Part shown: positions 10,200 to 20,349 of the stretch, piece by piece
Position numbering within the stretch: the first letter of the stretch is position 1
Layout: each line of letters opens with the position of its first letter
Source: Antennarius striatus
Lineage: Eukaryota; Chordata; Actinopteri; Lophiiformes; Antennariidae
Assembly (NCBI RefSeq): GCF_040054535.1
Contig: NC_090781.1
Span: 9,489,982 to 9,553,981 of the forward strand
Direction of reading: 5' to 3'
DNA: 64,000 nucleotides
Position numbers and translations under genes: made by a program
Notes under the pieces: generated by a model
Database searches by the model: none
The model's input: only the letters and a program-made list of their open reading frames with translations
What the model was told of the DNA's origin: nothing

Positions 10200-12253
10200 A
10201 GGATAGGATGGCGACGCGTGCACATGCAGCGGCTCCCCTCTCTCCCGATAGAGCGGTTCTTTAATGTTTTTTGTGTCTTGTCTCTCCGTGTATTTGTCCA
10301 CCTTCGTCACGTCCATCTTTGTCACATCTACTTGCCCCAAGGCACTCATACTCCTGTGAGTTTCTGCTCGACATGCGCAGAACAACTTTTTTGGACTTAA
10401 ACCCAGCAGATGCGGAAGTGGTGCATGAGTGTGGCCTGCTCTGGATGCCTGCTCAATCACCGACCCCGACTCCCAGCCCGCATTGGAAGCGCCACACGTG
10501 GAAAATGTGAAAGCAGAAGAGGGGCAAGCGCGGAGGAAACCAGGCTAGGCTAGCTCTCACCGGCCGGCTATCCCGACCATCACACTCGCCAATGTACGCT
10601 GGCTAGACAATAAACTGGACAACATCCACCTGCTCCGATCATCAACTAAGTCTGTGGATCTGTGTTGTGTCTTTGTATTTGTGGAAACATGGCTCACCAA
10701 CAGCATCCCGGACTGTGCCATTCAGCTGGCCCGGCTAACATGCTACTGGGCTAACAGAGCGCTAGTCGAGGGGGGAAGATCCGCGGCGGGGGACTCTGTG
10801 TTTACATCAGGGATGCTTGGTGCTGTGACGCTGCTGTGGTCTGCACACACATCTCTCCTCTGGTGGAGTTTATGATCATCAGATGCCGGCCATTCTACCT
10901 GCCCAGGGAGTTTTCTGCCAAATTGCTGGTAGCAGTATACATCCCTCCCACCTCCAGCAACAATAGGAGTGAGGCACAGAATGATCTCCACCATCTCATC
11001 AGTGAGCAGCAGACAGCCCATCCAGATGCCTTCCTCATTCTGGCGGGGGACTTTAACCATGCAAACCCCAAGAATGTGTTTCCAAAATTACATGGACATA
11101 TCAACTTTGCCAACAGAGGAGCTAATATCCTGGAGAATGTCTACACATAAAGATGCCTGCAAAGCCTGCGCCCTCCCCCACCTTGGGATGTCAGACCACA
11201 CCACTGTTATGCTAACGCCGGCATACAGACCACTCATTAGTCGTCAGACCTGCGAAAAGGCAGATACCGGTATGCCCTGATGGGTCGTCAGAGGCACTCC
11301 AGGGCTGCTTCTCCACCACAGACTGGAGCGTATTCAAAGATGCAGCCACCCACAACAACATCACAGATCGGAAGTCAACAGTCTCCTGAGGGCACGGAAC
11401 GCGGCCTTCAGAGCTGGGGACGATGTGGGCCTAAGGACAGCTAGGGCCAACCTGTCACAAGGTATCAGAATGGCCAAGAGACAGTACTCCAAGAGGATCA
11501 CCGCCTACTTCAGCGACAGCAGAGACACGAGGAAGCTGTGGCGGGGGATTCAGTCTATTATGGACTACAAGCCCCTTCCGCAGTCCTGCGACAGCTCGAC
11601 CACTCTGCTGAATCAGCTGAATGACTTCTTTGCGCGCTTTGAGGCAGAAAACAGGATCCCGGCACAGAAGACTCCAGCCACTCCTAGCGACCAGCTGTTG
11701 ATGCTTTCTCCGGACAGCGTTAGGCAAGTCCTCGGAAGGACCAACGCACGGACAGCCCCAGATCCTGACAACATTCCTGGTCGTATCCTGAGAGACTGTG
11801 CTGATGAGCTCACAGATGTCTTCACAGACATCTTCAACATCTCCCTGAGCCATGCTGTTGTCCCCACCTGCCTCAAAGCCACCACCATCATCCCAGTCCC
11901 GAAGAAGATGACCCCATCCGGCTTCAACGACTACCGCCCAGTTGCACTCACTCCCATCCTCATGAAGTGCTTCGAGCGGCTAGTAATGCATCACATCAAG
12001 TCTGCCCTCTCTTCAACCGTGGACCCTTTTCAGTTTGCTTACTAGTCCAACCGCTCGACCGATGACGCCATCTCCACTGCCCTACACTCAACCCTCACCC
12101 ACCTGGGGACCAAAGACTCATACGCCAGAAGGCTGTTCATCGACTTCAGCTCAGGAATCAACACAATCATCTTCCAGCAGCTCATCCATGAACTGGACCA
12201 GCTTGGACTCAACACCTGCTGCTGGACTTCCTGACAGGGAGACCACAGGCAGT
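10200..12253 (+). pseudogene. L2-like LINE, EN/RT remnant, unit 1
   Basis: Several frames carry parts of one LINE ORF2. Endonuclease: VFVETWLTNSIPD, VAVYIPPTSS and ILAGDFNHANP. Linker and RT start: 11425-12045, with RTAPDPDNIPGRIL and IIPVPKKMTPSGFND, ending at a stop in QFAY. The frame continues shifted as SNRSTDDAI. Frameshifts and stops make it non-functional. It sits inside, and opposite to, the Rex1-like LINE. In this unit it is cut at 12253 by the 3.15-kb deletion, so the catalytic FADDT part seen in units 2 and 3 is missing. Confidence 0.8.
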
Positions 12254-12935
12254 AGGAAGCTGGTCAGCTAGAACTCAAAAGTTTACTGTTGTGTGTGAAA
12301 AACTATTGAATTGGACAAAACTCAAGTCTTGGTTAAGTTAGAGGATTATAAACTGCAAGAAAAATATAGAGGATCAGTATATTGGAATTAAATCTGTTGT
12401 ACTTTTTTATGGCACTGTAGTTGTATTTACTATGAATATAGGAATTATAGGAGATGCATGGTGATGCAAATCCACTTGGTACGTTTATGTGAAAATAGAA
12501 AGTACTTGAAAAAATTGGAAATTATTTTAATCACCTGGTGAGAAACTAAAAGAATGCCTGTAAATGGATACAATAATACTAATCAATCAACAAATCATCA
12601 TGTATGTAGGATGTATATTACTTTTAAATGGGAGAAGGCAATTTTCTTTGAATATAATTTAGATGTGTACAAAAATGACCCTCTTCATCGTTGATACTGT
12701 GGTATATTCTATTTCTAGCATCACTGTGGAATGATGTAATTTTGTTCTATTTTTGCCAATCAATCAATCCCCATAAACCCTTGCAACTCAGTAAATAGGG
12801 TGGAACCCAACCAGGTGTGTAATTAATAAGACACCCTGGTTGCCTGTCTTGATTATACAGTGTCAGCGCTGTGCAATTCAAATACAATTGCATGTTTGGA
12901 AGACAAGTGTAGACAGTGTCTCGTTGTCTAACAAT
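12254..12935 (+). promoter_or_regulatory. Conserved upstream block of OlfC-type gene 1
   Basis: This ~0.68-kb AT-rich block is nearly identical ahead of all three tandem genes (25555-26236 and about 37770-38451). I see no ORF or transposon motif. It contains the arms AACCAGGTGT (12809-12818) and ACACCCTGGTT (12831-12841) around the homeodomain-type core TAATTAAT (12820-12827), about 100 bp before the start codon. It probably holds the promoter and 5' UTR; the transcription start is not visible. Confidence 0.5.
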
Positions 12936-15900
12936 ATGACTGTCCTTGACTTAATTCTTTGGCTTTATTCAGTTAGTGTCGTCATGTCTGTCCAAATAAA
13001 CACCTTCACCTCTCCACCCCTGTCTGCCGCTAAGGAATGCGTGCTTCAAAACAGCTTTCAGCCGGCCTTTACGGCTAAAGGTGATTTTGTTATTGGGGGG
13101 ATTTTTCCCCTTCACTACAACCAAGAAATGCCAGACATCAACTGCACCTACAGACCACTGCCGGTGAAGTGCAATGGGTGAGTTAAATGGAAGTTTATGT
13201 TTTTGTCAAACCCTTCCTATTATTAATTGATTTTGATTTATATTCCCCAAGCTATAACATATTTTTAATGTCACTCAATATGTAATTCAATATTAATATA
13301 CAGTCTAGGTTAATGGTTTCAGTTTGAGTTTTTAAATGTTTACAAAAAAATGTTTTATGGATATGTGTTTTCGTCATTAAAAGAATTGCTGTGAAGCATG
13401 TTAGACATGCAATTAGATTTATTTAGGAAGTTTTACGTGCAGGGTTTTGGTGGTGCTACAAATGAATTTAATTTTTAAGACTTAATGCATTGACAATTAT
13501 GAGGACATTTACTCAAAAATAACTGAAGAATCATCAAACGCATGCTCTGAGAAAACATGTACAACACATGACAAAAACTCAAAAAAGGAAAAACACTTAA
13601 AATAAGTGAATGTGAAATTGATCTTTTCTATTAATTTTTTCTGATATCTGCTGCAGCTTTAGTCCAAGGACTTTTCGCTGGGCACAGACTATGAGGCTTG
13701 CAGTGGACGAGATAAACCAAAGCATAAAACTGTTGCCTAACTACACCCTTGGATACAAAATATTTGATTCATGTTCCCAACCACTGACTGGTCAGAGGGC
13801 TGCTTTGGCTGTAGTGAATGGGATAACTGACTCTCTTATGTGTCGTGGTGCCTCTCCGCTCCTCGCTGTGGTTGGGGAATCTGGTTCAGCTCAATCTATT
13901 GTTGTGTCAAGAATCCTGCAGCCATTTAAAATTCCAATGGTAATGATGACTATTACTCTGTAAATCTCTAAGAAAATAATGTGTTTAACCGCACTGTATT
14001 CTTGCTTCCTCTTACAGATCAGTTACTTTTCTTCATGTGCATGTCTATCTGACCGAAGCCAGTATCCTAACTTTTTCAGAGTGATTCCTAGTGATGACTA
14101 TCAGGTAGCATCTAACCTTAGACTTTAAAAAAAAAAAAGATAATTTTTCAGTGCTGAAAATATCTTTTGAAAATAAAATATACTGTATCTATATTTATCA
14201 AGAAAATAATCTGTATTTGTTAATATCAAATTAAATTCACTTGTGTTTTGAAACACAGGTGAGGGCCATTGCTCAGCTGCTACTACACTTCAACTGGACT
14301 TGGGTGGGGCTCATACGAGGAGATCATGAATATGGACATTTTGCAGTGCAAGGTTTACTAAAAGAATTAAAGGATACCAGGGTGTGTATAGCATACCAAG
14401 AAATTATCCCCCTGCTATATAATGCAGAGCGGGCACTGGAGATTATAAAGGTAGAAAAAGTGGCACGTTGTATTGAGTTTCACACAGTTTGAGAGCATTA
14501 ATTAAATTGCCCATTTTGTAGTATTGTCTTATTACACTCACTTGTTAGACTTAGTCCAAAAAAATACACATGTCTTGTTGTTTTTATCCATATGGTTCTT
14601 TGGTATTGCTCCTTTAGTTTTGAATACTTTTGTATTGTGTTTTTTTTAAATTATTTCCCTTTTGTCCATTGAAAATTCTTTCCTCCCTTATTTGCCTCTG
14701 TGCGCAGGTAATACGACACTCTTCAGCAAAAGTGGTGGTGGTGTTTTCAGGCGAGGGGGGGATGACGCCTTTTTTGAGAGATTATATGATCCAAAATGTC
14801 ACTGGAATCCAGTGGATTGCCGGTGAAGCCTGGGTCACAGCATCTGTCTTTACAAGGAGTGAGTATTACCCCTACATGGGGGGCACCATCGGATTTGGAA
14901 TCAGGAAAGGTCATGTATCAACACTCAGTGACTACCTGAGGACTGTAAACCCTCAGCTATATCCTAATAATCCACTTGTTAAGGAGCTGTGGGAGGCTTT
15001 GTATGGTTGCAGTCCTTCTTTCTCTCCTGGCAATCGTTTTCCTCCGTGCACTGGACAGGAGACTCTATTGGATCAACATGCAGCCTACATGAATACTTCT
15101 AGCCCTAGAGTGGCCTATAATGTCTATAAGGCTGTATATGCAATTGCTCATGCCCTCCACAACCTTCTGCTTTGTCAAAAAGGCAATGGGCCTTTTCAAA
15201 ACAACTCATGTGCTCAAAGCGACAACATACACCCCTGGCAGGTACAACTAGTATGCCCACAAAAATAATGTATTGAAAATGTTTAGTTCAAAAAAGCATT
15301 TGATGATATCTATTGGTTTTCAAGCTCCATCACTATCTTCAAGAGGTGACATTTCATATTTCGGGACAGAAGGTGAACTTTGACCTGAAGGGTGACTCCA
15401 TACCCTATTATGACATAATCAACTGGCAGAGAGGCACAGCTGGGAACATTGAGTTTGTCAATGTGGGGCTTTTTGATGGAACCAAACCACCAGGAGAGGA
15501 GCTGGTGATCCAGGAGGACAGGATCATATGGGCGAGACATTTGAGTGAGGCAAGCTGCAGAAGCTGTATTTTTACCTTCATCAGGTGGCAACTATTGAAG
15601 GTCTGTAGTTTGAGGTGGAAGTGAGTCAGGTGGACAAAAATGATTGATCTGATCAGTTACTTTTCATTATTTGTATAGTATGATTAGTTTCCAGTCTAAC
15701 AAAACTTATTTCACTTTCAAGTAACAGCAGGATAATTTATTTTTTTCAATGACTGTCATATTTTGTTGCACAATGTTGTTGTTGCATTAATGTCCTCATG
15801 AATACTTTGGATTTAAAGCTCCCATTTCTCCAACCACCATTTATTGTGTCCGTCAACAGATAAATATTTTGTGGCACAATGTGTCACACTACTGCCATAC

Positions 15901-17171
15901 TTGATGATAAAAAAACAGCTTAATCTTTTTCAGAAACAAAACAAATCAAAAGATCAATTATTCAATTCTGATTACAGAACACTCAAGGCAGAGCTGAAAG
16001 GCATTGTTTGCTCTGCAGGTGCCAGTCTCTGTATGCAGTGCCAGCTGTCTTCCGGGCTACCGAAAAGCTGTCCGTATTTGGGAGCCAGTTTGCTGCTTTG
16101 ACTGTCTACCATGTGACTCTGGAAAGATTAGCAATGAGACAAGTCAGTTGAAAAACAACAACCTCAACAACATCAACAACAACAACAATAGTAGTAATAA
16201 TAATAGTAATAATAATATGCAGTATTTCGTTATTGACATAGCTACTGTTTTTCACCATCTTTCTTGTAGATTCAGCAGAATGCACATTTTGTTCAAAGGA
16301 CTTTTGGTCAAACAGTGATAGGACAGCTTGCATCCCCAAGAAAGTGGAGTTTTTGGCCTATGATTCCTTAGGTAAAGCCCTGACAGTGACTTCTGTATTT
16401 GGTGCTTGCTCCACTATAATCATCTTTGCAGTTTTTCTCAATCATCGAAGCACAGCCGTCATCCGTGTGAATAACTCTGAACTCAGCTTCTTGATTCTAT
16501 TCTCTCTCACTCTGTGTTTCCTGTGTGGCCCTTTATTCATTGGGGAGCCAACTCCATGGTCCTGCATGTTGCGCCACACTGCCTTCAGCATCACATTTTC
16601 ACTGTGCCTCTCCTGCATCCTGGCTAAAACTCTTGTGGTGTTGGCTGCTTTCACTTCCACCAGGCCAGGGAACAACATCATGAAGTGGTTGGGGCCTATG
16701 CAGCAGAGGCTCATCATCCTCAGTTGCACTCTGATTCAGGTGGTTATATGTGCTTCCTGGCTCATCGATGCTCCCCCTATTCCATCACAAAACACACAAT
16801 ATGAACCTTCAACAATAATATTAGAGTGTAGTGTTGGCTCTCGCCTAGCATTCTGGTGTGTTTTGAGTTATATTGGTCTGAAAATCTGTCTGTGCTTTGT
16901 TCTGGCCTTTCTTGCACGTAAGTTACCGGGCAACTTCAATGAGGCAAAGTTCATCACTTTCAGTATGCTCATTTTTAGTGCTGTGTGGCTTGCATTTATT
17001 CCTGCTTATATCAGTTCCCCTGGAAATTATGCAGATGCAGTAGAGTCATTTGCCATTTTGGCTTCCAGCTTTGGCTTGTTGTTCTGTCTCTTTGCTCCAA
17101 AGTGTTACATTATTTTACTGAAGCCAGAAAAAAATACAAGACAACATATAATGGGAAAACAGAAGATGTAA
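12936..17171 (+). CDS. OlfC/V2R-type vomeronasal class C GPCR, tandem copy 1
   Basis: The model is join(12936..13177, 13657..13939, 14018..14104, 14259..14450, 14708..15241, 15325..15549, 16019..16142, 16270..17171), 2589 nt and 862 residues with no stop. The start is the ATG before a signal peptide ([13 protein letters not shown]). Residues about 25-520 form the Venus-flytrap amino-acid-binding domain ([34 protein letters not shown]). Residues 522-587 form the nine-cysteine NCD3G linker. About 597-850 are seven membrane helices ending in the family signature [20 protein letters not shown]. Exons 3, 4 and 5 correspond to a single exon in the gene at 50709, so two phase-0 introns are extra. 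Exon 6 is best ended at a GC donor (GAG|GCAAGC). The exon 7 donor is GTCAGT, weaker than GTGAGT in the other copies. The protein is expected in olfactory sensory neurons, coupled to Gi/Go; its ligand is unknown. A taste (T1R) or calcium receptor is less likely from the C-terminal signature. Confidence 0.88.
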
Positions 17172-17617
17172 TGCATCATAAACTAAACGAAAGAACGAAC
17201 AAAAATAAATAAATAAATAAAAATGATATACAGTGTATATATATATATATATATATTTATTTATTTATTTATTTATTTATTGAAGGAAAGGCCGGAGAAC
17301 CTGGTCCTGGAGGACAGCTGACCTCGTGGTCATATATATATATGCGGATTTTTGGTTGGCAGTCACATGATACAGTACGCACATTTTATTGTTTGACGGC
17401 ATCCAGAAGTGCGCTCTGTCCGTCAGTCAGCTTTGAACAGTCGATAAGAGTGGGAAAATATAAAACGGATTAAATTAATATTAAATTAAATTAAATTAAA
17501 TTAATATTAAGTTAAGTTAATATTAAATTTTAAATTATTTACATTAACGTAAATAAAATGATAAACAGATTGCAATCTCAAGCGCAGATTCCTCAACTGA
17601 GTGTGGTTCCTGCAACG
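17172..17617. repeat. (TA)n plus pogo/Tc1-like repeat downstream of gene 1
   Basis: After the gene come TA and TTTA repeats. Then follows a block with gcggatttttggttggcagtcacatga and acggcatccagaagtgcg, and then attaaattaaat repeats. A related block is downstream of gene 2 (30620-30967) and a diverged copy is at 61880-62090. It resembles fish pogo/Tigger-type non-autonomous elements; the family name is tentative. Confidence 0.5.
17204..17209 (+). other. Polyadenylation signal of gene 1
   Basis: AATAAA lies 33 bp after the stop codon, in a run of aaat repeats. The same signal follows gene 2 at 30524-30529. Confidence 0.5.
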
Positions 17618-17632
17618 CATTGAGCATATACA

Positions 17633-17633
<1 letters not shown>

Positions 17634-17729
<96 letters not shown>

Positions 17730-17760
17730 CACATATATATGCATACATATATCTATCTAT
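17634..17760. repeat. (TA)n / (CATA)n microsatellite, unit 2
   Basis: A TA run is followed by catacata and atctatct repeats, longer than in units 1 and 3. Confidence 0.95.
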
Positions 17761-18330
17761 CCGCTGTTCTTGAAGATTGTTAGCAACGTCATTTTTGCGT
17801 ATGGCGATCGTGTCATTGGACAGAGGGATAGTTTTTTCCTTTGCAGCACTGGCGTCATCCAACGTGACAGATACATGCCTACTGCTGCAGGCAGTATCAG
17901 CTTCTCTGCTATTGTATGGGGGTTTTTGCGCAGAGAAATTTGGTACACCGCCTTATGTGATGTGAACAGAGCTTGCTGGTTTACTGAAGTAGCATTCACA
18001 AAGCCTGATGATATTTTGCAATATCTGGCAGGTTTTTGCTGAAAAAACTCCAGCTGTCTATCAGCGTGATTGGGGTGTAATGTCTTTATGTGGCACATTC
18101 ATTTATTAGGCTTAATGCTGTTCGCTGACAGCTTTTTTAGACACAGTAAACACACAGGCCTCTCATCTCCAACTGTAGTCACAGTGAAACCAAGCGCTAC
18201 ATGAGCTTCATCATATTTCCTCATCTTAGCTTTCAGGTGACATGCTTTTGTCTCATTATTTTCATCCTCTCTGCCTCTCTTTTCATCACACTCTGACACA
18301 TTGCACATCCACTGCAACTACTGTAGTGGA
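17757..18330 (-). pseudogene. hAT (ZBED/FAM200-like) transposase fragment, unit 2
   Basis: Minus-strand frames give KMRKYDEAHVALGFTVTTVG and RPVCLLCLKKLSANSIKPNK, the start of a BED-type zinc finger. These are followed by [37 protein letters not shown] and [15 protein letters not shown]. The order matches the N-terminus of ZBED5/FAM200-type hAT transposases as I recall them. Frame breaks and loss of the catalytic part make it a remnant. Confidence 0.65.
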
Positions 18331-18757
18331 TGTGCAATTACACTTTATTCTAGTACAGCAAAAAAAAAAAAAGTATGGTCCCCACTGTCACACCTGGCAT
18401 CACAAAGAACCCCCCAGGGGGCACGCCCCACTATTTGAGAAAGGCTGCACTAGGCCAAGGAGCACCCAGAAATATGTTATCAATGCTTGTACCCTTTTAT
18501 TTTAATTATTTCCTGACATAAATTTCTTCTGTAAATTTGCTATGTAAAAAAGTGTAATTTTTAAGTCTGCTATACCCATTATACAGAGATTTTAAACTAT
18601 GCATTCTATTAATTCTTTCTTATTATGTGATGTTATAAATGATTTATATACACGTTAACAGTTTGATTTAATGTGAAACGGCAGTTTACAGTAATACAAG
18701 GCTTTCTTATGATATGCTCCAATAAATATTTTACACATTTTTGAAATGGTACCTATT
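18331..18757. other. Non-coding stretch between hAT and Rex1 remnants, unit 2
   Basis: This is AT-rich with no ORF. It contains aaccccccaggggg and ttgagaaaggctgcac, which look like a hAT-type element end. The part from about 18450 has a diverged copy at 43674-44037, beyond the last tandem gene. Confidence 0.45.
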
Positions 18758-18994
18758 CCAATCAACCAATCAAGTTTTATTTATATAGCACTTAATCGTG
18801 GCAACAAACATTCCAAAGCTCTTTAACAGACAGAAAAACCCAATTTAACCCTCCAGAGTAAGAATAAGTGACAGTGGCGAGGAGAAACTCCCTTGTTGAG
18901 GAAGAAACTCCGGGCAGGACCCAGACTCTTTTGGGCGGCCATCCGCTTTGACCAGTTGGGGGGGGGGTAAGTAAAATGAAGATAAGGACAGGGT

Positions 18995-19071
<77 letters not shown>

Positions 19072-20346
19072 GCAGATAGGCCAGATGGAGTCAGTGTCTT
19101 TATGGTTGTAGATAGACGATTTGATACAGGTGCTGAATTGGGGACGGGAATGTCAGGATGCATTCACCGACTCCCGACTCTTGGCTTGTCAATACATTTT
19201 TCCCCATCATGTAATTCGTAAATTCAAGGCACAATTGAAGCTGCATGAATGACTGTATGGTGGCACGGAGGAAGAAAGCCAGCAGGACCACAGCTGATGG
19301 AAAGATGAGGGGTGATGCTGGTGGGATGGAGGAGCAGGTCCACAGCGGATGGGCGGATGACGGGAGAACCTGAGACAACTTATGAGAACATACCGCACAG
19401 AGACTAGGAGAGAGAGGTCGGAGAGGAAGAGGAGTAACAGAGAAGGTCAGAGAGAAGTAGGAGGAGGGAGGAGCTCAGTGAGTCTGGATGTTGAGTCTCC
19501 AGCAGTGTAGGTTTATAAGAAAATAACTCAGCAGCCTAAGCTGCCTTAATGGTAATTTTTTTGAAAAATGTTGTAAGTCTAGTCCTAATAATGAGAGGTA
19601 TCTGCCTCCTGAACTGAGGAAGGGAGGTGGTTCCACAATAGAGGGGTTTGATAGCTAAAGGCTCTAGCCCCCGTCCTACTTTTGTATATTCTAGGAACCA
19701 CTGGTAGGCCAGTATGTTGAGCGCGTAATGCTCTAGATGGATTATTTGGAACTAAAAGTTCCTTCAAATAGGTCGGTGCCTGGCTGCCACACAAAGTCAC
19801 TGAAGACACTTCAACTAGTCCACAATGCTGCTGCCCGTGTTCTGACAAGGACCAATACCCAAGACCATATTTCTCCTGTGTTGGTTTCTCTGCACTGGCT
19901 TCCTATGGGCGAGGGTATATTTTAAAATACTCCTCATTTAAAAAGCCCTTCAAAGCCAGCCTGAGAAGAGTGAGTTACAGTAATCTAGTCTGGAAGTGAT
20001 GAAAGCGTGGTTTAATTTCACCGCATCATTCAGTTTTAAAATATGACTGATTTTACCAATGTTTCGGAGATGAAAAAAGGTCGTTCTAGAAACCTGTTTC
20101 ATGTTTCTCCCAGTGGTCTTGGCCTCAAAAGTGATGCCACCCAAGGCTATTACGTCACTGGGCACTACATCCCTAACATTTTTGGGCCGAGCACAATAAC
20201 CTCCGTTTTACCAGAATTTAGTTGCAAAAAGTTATTGGTCATCCAATTTTAATCTCTTTGATACACACCTGTAATTTGCCCAACTGATTGACTTTGTCTG
20301 GTTTAATCGAGAGATATAATTGCGTATCATTGGCTTAACAAATGAA
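18758..20346 (-). mobile_element. Rex1-like LINE, 3' half, unit 2 (uninterrupted)
   Basis: Same content as unit 1 but without the Gypsy insertion: the RT DDT-region remnant (about 20190-20345), LDYCNSLFSG (19950-20165), an inverted internal piece (about 19777-19949), the ELLVPNNPSRAL region, a (GA)n tract (about 18996-19069) and the gattgattgg tail. The CGAG target site of the unit 1 Gypsy is intact near 20190. Confidence 0.75.
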
Positions 20347-20349
20347 TAG

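Larger units (their letters stand above)
1..17617. repeat. Tandem segmental-duplication unit 1
   Basis: This is the first of three head-to-tail units. The same sequence (cattgagcatatacag) starts at 1, 17618 and 30968, and each unit ends after one OlfC-type gene. Unit 1 differs in three ways. A Gypsy element is inserted at 1893-10039. About 640 bp is missing near 296 (the stretch equivalent to 17955-18590 of unit 2). A further 3149 bp is missing at 12253/12254 (unit 2 22406-25554). The true left edge cannot be seen because the window starts there. Confidence 0.85.

Noticed and set aside
12840..13181. Gene start at 12840 (also 26141 and 38356)
   Set aside because: That codon is TTG and precedes no signal peptide. 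The ATG 96 nt downstream begins a typical signal peptide.
15325..15624. Exon 6 extended to a GT donor at 15601
   Set aside because: It is in phase but adds 17 residues absent from gene 4 and the family. The GC donor at 15550 gives an exact alignment. Kept as the alternative to test.
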